A DNA stretch of 64,000 bases from Escarpia spicata (GCA_963995525.1 OZ023205.1:60264609-60328608), one strand, 5' to 3'. Shown: positions 12,601-23,200, counted from the first letter of the stretch. The notes: generated by a model not told the origin, from the letters alone. Numbers and translations: made by a program.

Positions 12601-15600
12601 ATCTCCCCCAACACGTGAAGGTTGGCAGCAACATCTCCCCCAACACGTGAAGGTTGGCAGCAACATCTCCCCCAACACGTGAAGGTTGGCAGCAACATCT
12701 CCCCCAACACGTGAAGGTTGGCAGCAACATCTCCCCAACACGTGAAGGTTGGCAGCAACATCTCCCCCAACACGTGAAGGTTGGCAGCAACATCTCCCCC
12801 AACACGTGGAGGTTGGCAGCAACATCTCCCCCAACACGTGAAGGTTGGCAGCAACATCTCCCCCAACACGTGAAGGTTGGCAACATCTCCCCAACACGTG
12901 AAGGTTGGCAGCAACATCTCCCCCAACACGTGAAGGTTGGCAGCAACATCTTCCCCAACACGTGAAGGTAGGCAGCAACATCTCCCCCAACACGTGAAGG
13001 TTGGCAGCAACATCTCCCCCAACACGTGAAGGTTGGCAGCAACATCTCCCCCAACACATGGAGGTTGGCAGCAACATCTTCCCCAACACGTGAAGGTTGG
13101 CAGCAACATCTCCCCCAACACGTGAAGGTTGGCAGCAACATCTCCCCCAACACGTGAAGGTTGGCAGCAACATCTCCCCAACACGTGAAGGTTGGCAGCA
13201 ACATCTCCCCCAACACATGAATGTTGACAGCAACATCTCCCCCAACACGTGGAGGTTGGCAGCAACATCTCCCCCAACATGTGGAGGTTGGCAGCAACAT
13301 CTCCCCCAACACGTGGAGGTTGGCAGCAACATCTCCCCCAACACGTGAAGGTTGGCAGCAACATCTCCCCCAATACGTGAAGGTTGGCAGCAACATCTCC
13401 CCCAACATCATCACAACTACCGGGGCACCTCAAGGATGTGTTGGGAGCTCCAGTCTATACTCACTGTACACCAATGACTTAAGGAGCGAATGTGACTCTA
13501 ATGTCTTGATTATATACTCAGATGACGCAGCAGTAGTGGCGTGCCTGAACAGATCAGATTTGTTCCACGCATATGAGAACACTGTGTCCGTGATCTCAAT
13601 GTGGTGCAAGAACAACTTTATAGAACTAAATCAGTAAATGTGCGCAAGGCAAAGGAACTCTGCTTTGAATTCCGCACCAGTGGCCAGTTTGATGGACCGC
13701 TCCTTATTGATGGTGAGGCAGTGGAGGTAATGGACACCTTTAAGTATCTTGGTGTAACACTTGACAACAAACTGACGTTTGGCCCTCATGCTAAAGGTGT
13801 GCAAAAAAGTACCAGTCTTAGTCTTACAACTTAACTTTACCTTGTCTCTTAGTTTTACTATTTATCCTTATCTCTTGCAACTTACCCGTGCCTTGCCTCT
13901 TGTAACTTACCCCTGCCTAGCCTCTTGTAACTTACCCCTGCCTTGCCTCTTGTAACTTACCCCTATCTTACCTCTTGTAACTTACCCCTGCCTTGTCTCT
14001 AGTAACTTACCCCTGCCTTGTCTATTGTAACTTACCCCTGCCTTGCCTCTTGTAACTTACCCCTGCCTTGTCTCTTGTAACTTACCCATGCCTTGCCTCT
14101 TGTAACTTACCCCTGCCTTGTCTCTAGTAACTTACCCCTGCCTTGTCTCTTGTAACTTACCCCTGCCTTGTCTATTGTAACTTACCCCTGCCTTGCCTCT
14201 TGTAACTTACCCCTGCCTTGTCTATTGTAACTTACCCGTGCCTTGTCTTTTGTAACTTACCCGTGCCTTGTCTTTTTGTAACTTACCCCTGCCTTTTCTC
14301 TTGTAACTTACCCATGCCTTGCCGCTTGTAACTTACCCCTGCCGTGCCTCTTGTAACTTACCCCTGCCTTGCCTCTTGTAACTTACCCCTGCCTTACCTC
14401 TTGTAACTTACCCCTGCCTTGTCTCTAGTAACTTACCCCTGCCTTGTCTATTGTAACTTACCCCTGCCTTGCCTCTTGTAACTTACCCCTGCCTTGTCTC
14501 TAGTAACTTACCCCTGCCTTGTCTCTTGTAACTTACCCCTGCCTTGTCTATTGTAACTTACCCCTGCCTTGCCTCTTGTAACTTACCCCTGCCTTGTCTA
14601 TTGTAACTTACCCGTGCCTTGTCTTTTGTAACTTACCCCTGCCTAGCCTCTTGTAACTTACCCCTGCCTTGTCTATTGTAATTTACCCCTGCCTTGCCTC
14701 TTGTAACTTACCCCTGCCTTGTCTATTGTAACTTACCCCTGCCTTTTCTCTTGTAACTTACCCCTGACTAGCCTCTTGTAACTTACCCCTGCCGTGTATC
14801 TTGTAACATATCCCTGCCTTGCCTCTTGTAACTTACCCCTGCCTTGCCTCTTGTAACTTACCCCTGCCTTGTCTCTAATAACTTACCCCTGCCTTGCTTC
14901 TTGTAACATACCCCTGCTTTGCCTCTTGTAAATTACCCCTGCCTTGCCTCTTGTAATTTACCCCTGCCTTGTCTCTAGTAACTTACCCCTGCCTTGCCTC
15001 TTGTAACTTACCCCTGCCTTGCCTCTTGTAACTTACCCATGCTTTGTCTCTAGTACCTTACCCCTGCCTTGTCTCTTGTAACTTACCCCTGTCCTGTCTA
15101 TTGTAATTTACCCCAGCCTTGCCTCTTGTAACTTACCCCTGCCTTGTCTCTTGTAACTTACCCCTGCCTTGCCTCTTATAAAGTACCCCTGCCTTGTCTG
15201 TTGTAACTTACCCCTGCCTAGCCTCTTGTAACTTACCCCTGCCTTGCCTCTTGTAAGTTGAATTGTAACTTACCCCTGCCTTGTCTGTTGTAACTTACCC
15301 CTGCCTTGCCTCTTATAAATTACCCCTGCCTTGCCTCTTGTAACTTACCCCTGCCTTGCCGCTTGCACTGGTCATCGAGCTGGTAGTTGGCGGTACGCAG
15401 CTCATGGAGCTGGTTCTACAAACAAAGAAGAATAATCTAAAACAGATTGTTCACAATAATAATAAGCTTCTATAGCATCTATGTCCAGAGCAAGGGACCG
15501 CCGAAAGTTGGGGTTGGAAAGTGATTTCAAATAAATCAGTCTTTAGTTTTTTTTTTACAAAAAGTAGAGCTCTATAGCTCTATGAGATGATAATAAAGTG

Positions 15601-18600
15601 ATAGGGAGTTGATTCCAGATTGTTGGTGCAGCTACAGAGAAAGCACATCTGCCAAAGTTGTTGTGAAACAGATGATCTGAGGTTCCTGGGAACATCAAAC
15701 CAGATGTTTACTCTAGAAAAAGAAAAGTGTCAACAACCATTGAGCACAAGTTGGCGATAACAGACCATGCTGACAGAAACAACTGTGTGGTAGACTGGGA
15801 GGGTGTCAGAGTGGCCGACAGATGTGTACTGTGCGGTAGACTGGGAGGGTGTCAGAGTGGCCGACAGATGTGTACTGTGCGGTAGACTGGGAGGGTGTCA
15901 GAGTGGCCGACAGATGTGTACTGTGCGGTAGACTGGGAGGGTGTCAGAGTGGCTGACAGATGTGTACTGTGCGGTAGACTGGGAGGGTGTCAGAGTGGCC
16001 GACAGATCTGTACTGTGTGGTAGACTGGGAGGGTGTCAGAGTGGCCGACAGATGTGTACACTGGATAAGGGAGGCCATCTTGATCCGAAAGACAAACCCA
16101 ACTATGAATTAGATGAATGGGGGTACCGATTGTGTCATGTATGGGACAGCCTGCTTGCCACATCTTCTGACGATCAGAGGAAGAACAGTTCCTGCTGAAG
16201 TAAAGACTGCCAACTGTTGTCTTTTTTGATTATCGTAATGTCAATAATGCTTAAATATTTACATGCATGTAACAGCGAAAATCGTAACCAAACACAAAAT
16301 AGGTGTTTATCCTGCAAAACATGTTGGAAAACAGTCAAAACACATGTTATTCAAACTGAGTTATGTTTGGTTTGTCATCTGATTTTGACTGTTAATTTTG
16401 GATTTAGAAAATTGTCTGTGCTTTCAGGAAATGTATCATTTACTTGGTAAAATGTGCACACAAAACTAAAAAATACAAAATTGGCATGGTATTTATTGTA
16501 CATGAGCACAATTTTAGCTGGGGGTGAAACAGTTAATAAAAACTACTGCCTGGGGTTCTGGGCCTAAACTTTGATTTCTGAAATCTGCCATGTTTTGGAA
16601 AAAATCCTCATGGGTGAATTGTGATGGACGTTCCCATTAATTTGTTAATGTGCTTGTGCCCTTTTCCTCTTCGTGACATTACTATTGAAGTTTACTTTTA
16701 AATTTAAAAGCACAACAAATCATTGAAAGTAGTACGATAATACTACCATTACCACATTTAAATCACTGCCATTGGTCTCATTTGTTTACTACCAACACAG
16801 AAGACAAACAATAGCATGTCCCACTGGCCACCATCTAGGGTGATGGGAAGGCAAAAGACAAACAGCCTAGACAAGGGGGCTGACTGACCCGCACAGTAGT
16901 GCTCACTGTCACTGACACTGATGGTACTGCATCAGAGACTGCTTGCAAAATTAAATGGATATGGAATCAAAGGAAAACTACTGAAATGGATAGAACCATT
17001 CCTCACCTGTCGCAAGCAAAGGGTGTTACTGTTAGTTACTGATTTACCATCTTCTGGTCAGATGTTCTGAGTGGATACCACAGGGAAGTGTTCTTGGTCC
17101 TATTCTTTTTATATTGTGTATCAATGATATAACAAATGTAGTAGAATGTGGCATGAAGATTTTTGTGGATGATACAAAAATATACCACAAAATTTCCACA
17201 AGACAAGATTGCTTAGATATACATAAAAACCTGGAGTCCTAGGCCAATTACAGAAATGGGCTGAGACATGGCAGTTACACTTTCACCTGGTTATGAAAAT
17301 TTGACATGGGCACCCAGAATTTAACTACACCTTGACCTCAGCAGCAGGTACTAATCCTCTGGAGTGTAGCTGTGCTGAGAAACACCTAGACTTCCAGGTT
17401 GATGACCAGCTGAGATTCACACAACATGTCCAACAGGCTGTATCCAGTGCTTCATGTTTGAAAAAACCAGGCGAACGACTTATCACTCGCCTAAATGTGC
17501 CAAATAATTTAGCACGAGCGACTTATTAGTTTAATTTTATTATCTAAGTGGTGTTCCTGTTTGTCCGTCTGGTGACGCCACTGGCCAGTCGTGCCAAAAT
17601 GCAATCGAGGCTAGCCACACCATAGCAGTATCTATTACGCAAGATTAATTCGATCGGGTCATTTCGGGACATCAAGTGTTGGCACAAATTGAAAAGTTGC
17701 ATGCTGATAAAACATTTGAGACAGGAAGTACGCTGATGATATTGGATGAATTATTTCAACTTTTCGAAATAAAAAAATTCTTCACCACCTATGTTATGAT
17801 GTTGTATCCAACTGACCATACACAGAAAACATATATGAAATAAATATTTATTTACACTAACTTAATATGACAGCACTGATTTTGCATTGATTATAGGTTT
17901 TTTCAAAAATGGCAATAGACCAAGCAAAAAGTATAAAACTGGTATGTTGCCTCAGGGCAACAATAAAGGGTTAAGTTGTTTTGTTTATGGGACGGACACT
18001 AGCTATCGGCACTGCAACCTCTGCAGCTGCAGCCACAATGCGGTTTCGATTTCACCGCTACCCAGTGCGGAAAATATAAGCTGTTTAATGATCTATGACT
18101 GTCAAAGGACGGCCGGCCAACAAGAATCCCATTGAGCAATAAGCAAACTTGAAGTCATGGCTCTGGAAACATCGGCAACTGCACGCCAACGCTAATTTAC
18201 GTGACAAGAACAGACTTTCTTTCAAACAAATGGGTGTGTATTTGCCACTAGAGGGCACCACACGCAACAGGTCTGGTGACGTGAGCGATAAGGGCAATTA
18301 GCACAAGCGGTAAGGAGGGAGAGTGATTACTCGCCTCAAAAATAATGCACTGTATATCTAATACAAACAAGTTGCTGGGTGTAATCCATCATTCATATCA
18401 ATATCTAGGCAAGACAACCTTTCTCCATCTCTATAAGGGACTTGTCCGTCCTTCTTTGGAGTAAGGTGTAGCAATCTGATCTCCACAGTATCAGTACGAT
18501 ATCATATTGATGCTGTGGAGGCTGTCCAAAGAAGAGCGACACGAATGCCAGAATTTTGAACATTACATGATTATGAAACGAGACAAAAGGTCTTAAACTT

Positions 18601-19630
18601 ACCAACGTTGAGTTGACGTATCGTAGATTACGAGGAGACATTATCAATGTTTATAAATACTTGTATGGCATATTTACTTACACGCACACTATGTTTAATC
18701 TGGACTTGTACATAGGAACAAACGGGCATTCTTTAAAATTGTATAAAAAAGGAGTAAACGAGAACTAAGCCTAGACTACGGAAACACTTCTTTAGCGAGA
18801 GAGTAACTGGTCCTCATAAAACAAAAAACAATGAAAACCCATGACATCGGGTATGACCTTCCCTACTACCGTACACAGTACAGGAAGATGTCATTTTTCC
18901 TGTGCACAATAGCTGAATGAAACAGCCTGCCCCAAGAAGTGGAATCTGCGACCACACTGGATTCTTTTGAGTCCAGGCCCCAGCACCACCTGTGAATCTT
19001 ATATAATATAAACCTCCCATCCCCTTCCCCCCTTCTACATCCCCAACCCCCACTAAATCGCACCACCGCATTTCTTCTCTCTTTCCTGATACCAATGATT
19101 ACCCCCACCCCCAAAATCTTCAACCTAAATGAAGGTGGTCATAACAAAAAAGAAGAAGATATATGGAACACCTTACCCGAAGCCATTGCCAATCCCAATG
19201 GCATTGGCATTGATTGAAATTGTGACTGTCATAGCTCCAACTGTCAATGCACTGAAGAACCGACGTGATATATTATGGATGCACCAACCTGTCAAATTCG
19301 ATTACAAAGACCGAAGAGGATGTATGTATATGGGATACCCATGTTGGCATGTACATCACTATATGTCATACAGCGTCAGGCTCAAACACCTTACACTACA
19401 CTGCAGTTCTGATAAATTTATACAACTCCCAAGGCACAGCGAAGGCCATTCCATTTTTAGCGTGACACACGACGATTTTTGAAGACGGAACACTATCGTT
19501 TCTCATCACTACCTTTATACCACGTTACATTAGTAATTAAGCGCGTATATATCTACAACAACTGATGCAGCTAACTGTTTTAGATTACCTGCATCCGAAG
19601 AAACTCCTCATCTGACAGAGACGACGCCAT
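576..19630 (-). CDS. GRIPAP1 (GRASP-1), 5' part of gene, seven exons, continues beyond left edge
   Basis: GRIP1-associated protein 1 is a long cytoplasmic coiled-coil protein. In vertebrates it is a Rab4 effector that couples early and recycling endosomes and helps AMPA-receptor recycling. Exons 1-6, joined through GT-AG introns with matching phases, follow the N-terminus of that family: [22 protein letters not shown], then [53 protein letters not shown] and [16 protein letters not shown]. Charged heptad-like residues fit a coiled coil. The coding exons present total about 586 nt (roughly 195 residues); the family is usually 800 residues or more, so most of the gene lies to the left. Start: the ATG at 19630 opens the exon with the conserved LSDEEF motif. 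It is head to head with ALG12. Its introns carry LINEs, MITEs and minisatellites. Confidence 0.9.
854..1264. mobile_element. MITE-like element with terminal inverted repeats
   Basis: The ends form an imperfect inverted repeat of about 27 bp: TGACCTGCCACAGCGAAGTG at 854 faces its reverse complement ending at 1264. The inner part next to the right end is one inverted copy of the 79-bp unit amplified at 3650-5590, and 854-1010 matches the reverse complement of about 5800-5946. It therefore belongs to the same family as the 3646-5946 element but lies in the opposite orientation. No coding capacity seen. Confidence 0.7.
1265..2022. other. GRIPAP1 intron 6, no recognised feature
   Basis: AT-rich, mostly unique-looking sequence between the MITE and exon 6. 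I see no gene, RNA or clear repeat. Confidence 0.6.
2023..2212 (-). CDS. GRIPAP1 exon 6
   Basis: 190 nt, TTGTAG acceptor and ATCAG|GTATGT donor. Reads [20 protein letters not shown], then [16 protein letters not shown] in phase, and exits in phase 1. The coiled-coil LQAENxALQKN motif agrees with GRIPAP1. Confidence 0.88.
2213..3645. other. GRIPAP1 intron 5 (left part), no recognised feature
   Basis: AT-rich intronic DNA. Short open frames on the minus strand (for example 2704-2886 and 3242-3457) have no recognisable motifs and are probably chance. Confidence 0.6.
3646..5946. mobile_element. Large MITE-like element whose interior is a 79-bp tandem array
   Basis: Left end starts ACTGCCACAGTGAACTGGG (3651) and right end finishes as an imperfect inverted copy, ACTTAGTTGTGGCAGGTGA (5928-5946). 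The right 120 bp match, inverted, the left part of the 854-1264 element. In the small element the internal unit occurs once; here it occurs about 25 times, which accounts for the size difference. Probably a non-autonomous DNA transposon; superfamily not identified. Confidence 0.65.
3650..5590. repeat. 79-bp minisatellite, about 24-25 copies
   Basis: Each unit carries GCCACAGTGAACTGGGTATG, CACAGGTCTATTCTGCACA and GAGCCAAAAATAGCTGTCTA, followed by GGTCATGTGACC. Copies differ by point changes and shared variant pairs (CTGTCTAG versus GTGGTCTAG, GTCGCAC versus TCCCAC) that recur in blocks, as expected from unequal exchange. Confidence 0.93.
6263..6370 (-). CDS. GRIPAP1 exon 5
   Basis: 108 nt, 36 residues, phase 0 on both sides, TTTACAG acceptor and GGACAG|GTGGG donor. 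It encodes [20 protein letters not shown] and continues [10 protein letters not shown], the most strongly conserved stretch of the fragment. Confidence 0.92.
6771..7215. repeat. 58-bp minisatellite, about 7 copies
   Basis: Repeats of a CTGTGAACATTGTCTGTACT block followed by GCTAGAAAGTACAGTAGAGG and TTCACTATTAAGGTCACC. The last copies are truncated. Lies in GRIPAP1 intron 4. Confidence 0.9.
7216..7989. other. GRIPAP1 intron 4, nothing recognised
   Basis: Two overlapping minus-strand open frames at 7625-7919 have no recognisable domain. No other structure seen. Confidence 0.5.
7990..8535. repeat. Four diverged tandem copies of a roughly 140-bp unit
   Basis: Each copy has GATTxAATCAAxTACAGATT, TTGTGTATAGTGGCA, then GAGAAAAAGTTACTG and TTTTGGGGGCC. 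The copies differ by small indels and are older-looking than the other arrays. Possibly the body of an unrecognised mobile element. Confidence 0.75.
8536..10243. other. GRIPAP1 intron 4 (right part), no gene seen
   Basis: AT-rich intronic sequence up to micro-exon 4. Open frames near 9457-10013 lack motifs. Nothing further supported. Confidence 0.5.
10244..10270 (-). CDS. GRIPAP1 exon 4 (27-nt micro-exon)
   Basis: ALNKSKKAK, flanked by ATTTGTAG and AAAG|GTAGG. Phase 0 on both sides. The residues match the conserved A-L-S-K-S-K-K segment of the family, directly between exons 3 and 5. Confidence 0.85.
10988..11049 (-). CDS. GRIPAP1 exon 3
   Basis: 62-nt exon, CTTGTAG acceptor and AACAAG|GTAACT donor. 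With the phase-1 G from exon 2 it encodes [17 protein letters not shown] followed by KANK, and ends in phase 0. Confidence 0.88.
11140..13835 (+). mobile_element. Non-LTR retrotransposon fragment (RT domain) split by a minisatellite
   Basis: Plus-strand remnants of a LINE reverse transcriptase, antisense to GRIPAP1. Left of the array: [13 protein letters not shown] and [19 protein letters not shown], then a [15 protein letters not shown] segment (11170-11495). Right of the array: [31 protein letters not shown] (the YxDD catalytic box as YSDD) and [10 protein letters not shown] (13410-13790). Stop codons and frame changes are present, and both LINE ends are missing, so it is dead. The order of motifs is that of the non-LTR RT fingers, palm and thumb. 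Confidence 0.88.
11493..13408. repeat. 32-bp minisatellite inside the LINE RT coding region, about 60 copies
   Basis: Unit reads ACACGTGAAGGTTGGCAGCA then ACATCTCCCCCA, with rare 31-bp copies (one C fewer) and a G/T variant in ACGTG/ACTTG. The unit corresponds to the codons [11 protein letters not shown] of the RT, between the FLSNRPQ and TGAPQG motifs. At 32 bp it shifts frame in each copy, which creates very long open frames on both strands that are not genes. Confidence 0.95.
13815..15348 (-). repeat. 25-bp minisatellite made of the GRIPAP1 exon 2 donor site, about 61 copies
   Basis: On the minus (gene) strand each unit is AGGCAAGGCAGGG|GTAAGT followed by TACAAG-type bases: the last 12-13 bases of exon 2 plus the first 12 of the intron. 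The unit next to the exon is the real junction at 15349. Most copies keep GTAAGT intact; scattered variants change one or two bases. The intron therefore contains dozens of near-perfect U1-type donor sequences in tandem. Confidence 0.95.
15349..15415 (-). CDS. GRIPAP1 exon 2, its donor is the source of a minisatellite
   Basis: 67-nt exon between a TTTGTAG acceptor and an AGGG|GTAAGT donor. It encodes [17 protein letters not shown] and then KRQGR, leaving phase 1, which matches exon 3. Its last 12 bases and the first 12 bases of the following intron form the 25-bp unit repeated through 13815-15348, so the exon runs directly into the array. Confidence 0.9.
15416..16924. other. GRIPAP1 intron 1, right of exon 2
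   Basis: Contains the 46-bp array at 15785-16060 and otherwise no gene. A minus-strand poly-purine/pyrimidine stretch and short open frames (16217-16450) carry no recognised motif. Confidence 0.5.
15785..16060. repeat. 46-bp minisatellite, about 6 copies
   Basis: Nearly identical copies of TGTGTACTGTGCGGTAGACT, GGGAGGGTGTCAGAGTGGCC and GACAGA. The low divergence suggests recent expansion. Confidence 0.92.
16925..19140 (+). mobile_element. Second non-LTR retrotransposon remnant (RT C-terminal half and 3' end)
   Basis: Plus-strand, antisense to GRIPAP1. It reads [19 protein letters not shown] then FVDDTKIY (catalytic box as VDD) and [20 protein letters not shown] residues up to 17462. After an insertion it continues with [26 protein letters not shown] and an [14 protein letters not shown] tail to about 18990. 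This motif order is that of CR1/L2-type LINEs. Many frameshifts and stops, so it is a fossil. A second fragment of the same 3' region lies inverted at 44325-44425. Confidence 0.8.
17466..18341. mobile_element. Roughly 0.87-kb insertion into the LINE, probable DNA transposon
   Basis: The LINE reading stops at 17462 and resumes at about 18342, so the bases between were inserted. The ends are imperfectly inverted: AGGCGAACGACTTATCACTC at the left and, on the other strand, AGGCGAGTAATCACTC at the right, flanked by A-rich bases on both sides (possible target duplication). Inner sequences near both ends share TTAGCACxAGCG. No transposase recognised. Confidence 0.5.
19589..19630 (-). CDS. GRIPAP1 exon 1
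   Basis: ATG at 19630-19628 encodes [14 protein letters not shown] and ends at a CAG|GTAATC donor, phase 0. The [10 protein letters not shown] motif is typical of the GRIPAP1 N-terminus. Confidence 0.9.
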
Positions 19631-20154
19631 GTTTGTTTTTGTTTGAGAACGAGGCTTTCATGTTGGCTTGGAACAGTTGCGTGTTCTAAAAGCATATTTT
19701 ATATGTTTAACTAGTTAATAGTTAATACATTTCCTTGCTGCAGTACATGTGATTAAGCGTAAGCTAACTATGGGTTGATTCTTCGATGATTGTTTTCAAC
19801 TAGATTTTAATTTGTTTTAGGAAGTAACATAAATGTCTTATTATCGCCCAAGCCGGGGGAAGGCACATCTTCACCGTCACGTCAGCCTAAGCCTTAGGCT
19901 TAGCCTAGCCTAGGCCGCCAGATCACTATTTCCCTTCCGCGACCAGGGATTTTATATAATTGTAGTCGACGAGTGTAGACGTCTAAGCATAAATCGGATT
20001 GTCAATTATACCGTCATTAAAAGTAGAACGTTTCGCTTTTGAAAAGTTTGTGTTTGGCATTGGTTCCAGTTGTAGATGTAGTCTGTAGTCAAAGCCACAT
20101 AGGACCATGCCCATGCCATGGCATGTTCATGGTTTGTTTCGTGTTGCTTTCAGC
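19631..20154. promoter_or_regulatory. Shared intergenic region between GRIPAP1 and ALG12, likely bidirectional promoter
   Basis: The start codons at 19630 (minus) and 20155 (plus) are about 525 bp apart in divergent orientation, so both 5' UTRs and promoters must fit here unless a further 5' exon lies elsewhere. A GCTTTCAG just before the ALG12 ATG could be an acceptor for a 5' UTR exon. A near-palindrome around 19887-19915 (CTAAGCCTTAGGCTTAG) sits in the middle. Function inferred from position only. Confidence 0.6.
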
Positions 20155-20289
20155 ATGGCATTGCTGGACAACTGTATGTACCTCGTCATGTTGAGCCATC
20201 TCTTTGTCTGTCCATACACCAAAGTAGAAGAAAGCTTCAACTTACAAGCAATGCATGACATCTTGTACCATCGATTCAACATTTCACAG
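20155..20289 (+). CDS. ALG12 exon 1
   Basis: 45 codons from [22 protein letters not shown] (membrane anchor) then [13 protein letters not shown], ending NISQ at a CACAG|GTTTGT donor, phase 0. Confidence 0.9.
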
Positions 20290-23200
20290 GTTTGTCTATG
20301 TAGCTTCATAGTTCTTCCATGCAGATCTACATTGATTCCTTACTTGTTCCATGTAAAGCTAGGCTGAATATTTCACTCGTGCATTCATCACATACCCTTG
20401 CCATATGTACCTGATGTAGGTGGTTCATTTTTATTTTATAATCTGTTTTTACAGGAAATGTGCACATCTGACTGATCTGAGGAACCTGGTTAGGCCATCA
20501 TGTGACATAAATTGATTTATTGTGCTGTTTGGCACAATACATTGACCACTAATTATACAGCAGGATATTTAGTGTACAAGATCTTGCTAAAAAAATTCAA
20601 AACATTTGGTAAAACTAGGATTTTATCAGAATTCTGCATTCAATACATTTCCCAATGTATATAATACCACAAAGCTGCAATGGAAAATCTGCCATATTGT
20701 TACTAATTTGCGACTGAAATGGTTTCATGTGTGAATCATGAGACCCATGACATGACTTGAACTATGAGTCATGAGACACATGACTTGAATCATGAGAGCT
20801 GTGACATGACTTGAACCATGAGATCCATGACATGACTTGAACCATGACTATGAGATCGATGACATGACTTGAATCATAAGATACATGACCTGACTTGAAC
20901 CATGGGACCCATGACTTGAACTGTGAGATCCATGATATGACATGACTAGAACCATGAAACACATGACAGCTTGAACTATGAGACCTGTGACATGAACTGG
21001 CCATGGTACCCATGGCATGACTTGAACCATTAGTCACATGAGATAACTTGAACCGTGAGACCCATGACATTTCTTAAAACATGAGATACATGCCATGACT
21101 TGTGTATGTTGTTGACATGAAGACGTCATCATCTGCTTTTGTCTGTTATATGTCCGTTTTATTTTCAGTATGATCACCTAGTGTTTCCAGGAGTAGTGCC
21201 GAGAACTTTCATAGGTCCATTACTGGTTTCGGCCATTGCGTCTCCCTTCGTTTCTTTAGCTAACATGGCTAATCTGACTAAATTTGTCAGCCAATACATA
21301 GGTACGTATACCATAATAATATTCTGAATCTATTCTTGTGCTATACATTTGCCTTTAATTATCAAATATTTGTATTGACATGACTGAAAGGAAGAATTCT
21401 GAGCTTCAGTTCCTTGCAACAAAAAGTTCATGCCAGCTTACTAATAGTATTAAAATATAATAATATGTGATCCAATCACTGATTCATGTTGACATGTTGA
21501 CATGTAGCCCGTTATATTTTCATATTAATGCAATTTATTTATTTTGTATTTTCGTAGTAACAAACGCTTTTCAAAACGTTTAGTATTCTGATCAATTTAC
21601 AAGAACCACTTTGTATTGCAATAATAAAATTAAACGTGAAGTTATTGTTTCAGTGTGCATGCTGTGATGGGTTGCATGGTATTGTGGACATTGTTTCAGT
21701 GTTTGCTGTGATGGGTTGCATGGTATTGTGGACATTGTTTCAGTGTTTGCAGTGATGGATTGTGTGGTATTGTGGACATTGTTTCAGTGTTTGCTGTGAT
21801 GGATTGTGTGGTATTGTGGACATTGTTTCAGTGTTTGCTGTGATGGATTGTGTGGTATTGTGGACATTGTTTCAGTGTTTGCTGTTATGGATTGTGTGGT
21901 ATTGTGGACATTGTTTCAGTGTTTGCTGTGATGGATTGTGTGGTATTGTGGACATTGTTTCAGTGTTTGCTGTGATGGATTGTGTGGTCTTGTGGACATT
22001 GTTTCAGTGTTTGCTGTGATGGATTGTGTGGTCTTGTGGACATTGTTTCAGTGTTTGCTGTGATGGATTGTGTGGTATTGTGGACATTGTTTCAGTGTTT
22101 GCTGTGATGGATTGTGTGGTATTGTGGACATTGTTTCAGTGTTTGCTGTGATGGATTGTGTGGTATTGTGGACATTGTTTCAGTGTTTGCTGTGATGGAT
22201 TGTGTGGTCTTGTGGACATTGTTTCAGTGTTTGCTGTGATGGATTGTGTGGTCTTGTGGACATTGTTTCAGTGTTTGCTGTGATGGATTGTGTGGTCTTG
22301 TGGACATTGTTTCAGTGCATGCTGTGATGGATTGTGTGGTCTTGTGGACATTGTTTTAGTGCATGCTGTGATGGGTTGCGTGGTGTCATGGACATTGTTT
22401 CAGTGCATGCTGTGATGGGTTGTGTAGTGTCGTGGACATTGTTTCAGTGTGCGTGCTGTGATGGGTTGCATGGTGTTCTGGACATTGTTTCAGTGTTTGC
22501 TGTGATGGGTTGCGTGGTGTCATCGTCATTGTTTCAGTGCGTGTTGTGATGGGTTGCGTGGTGTCATGGTCATTGTTTCAATGTGTGCTGTGATGGGTTG
22601 TGTAGTGTCGTGGACATTGTTTCAGTGTGCGTGCTGTGATGGGTTGCATGATGTTGTGGACATTGTTTCAGTGCGTGCTGTGATGGGTTGCGTGGTGTCA
22701 TGGACATTGTTTCAGTGCGTGCTATGATGGGTTGTGTGATGTCATGGACATTGTTTCAGTGCATGCTGTGATGGGTTGTGTGATGTCATGGACATTGTTT
22801 CGGTGCGTGCTGTGATGGGTTGCATGGTGTTGTGGACATTGTTTCAGTGCGTGCTGTGATGGGTTGCGTGGTGTCATGGTCATTGTTTCAGTGCATGCTG
22901 TGATGGGTTGCGTGGTGTCATGGACATTGTTTCAGTGCGTGCTGTGATGGGTTGCATGGTGTTCTGGACATTGTTTCAGTGTTTGCTGTGATGGGTTGCG
23001 TGGTGTCATCGTCATTGTTTCAGTGCGTGTTGTGATGGGTTGCGTGGTGTCATGGTCATTGTTTCAATGTGTGCTGTGATGGGTTGTGTGATGTCATGGA
23101 CATTGTTTCGGTGCGTGCTGTGATGGGTTGCGTGGTGTTGTGGACATTGTTTCAGTGCATGCTGTGATGGGTTGCATGATGTTGTGGACATTGTTTCAGT

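Noticed and set aside
11336..13433. Minus-strand open frames of 271-651 codons rich in [15 protein letters not shown]
   Set aside because: They are only the 32-bp minisatellite read in shifting frames; the same bases belong to a plus-strand LINE RT.
13815..15348. Possible CRISPR array
   Set aside because: Direct repeats without unique spacers, in an animal intron.
19887..19915. Interstitial telomere repeat (TTAGGC-like)
   Set aside because: Only about two imperfect units and palindromic, not a tandem telomeric run.
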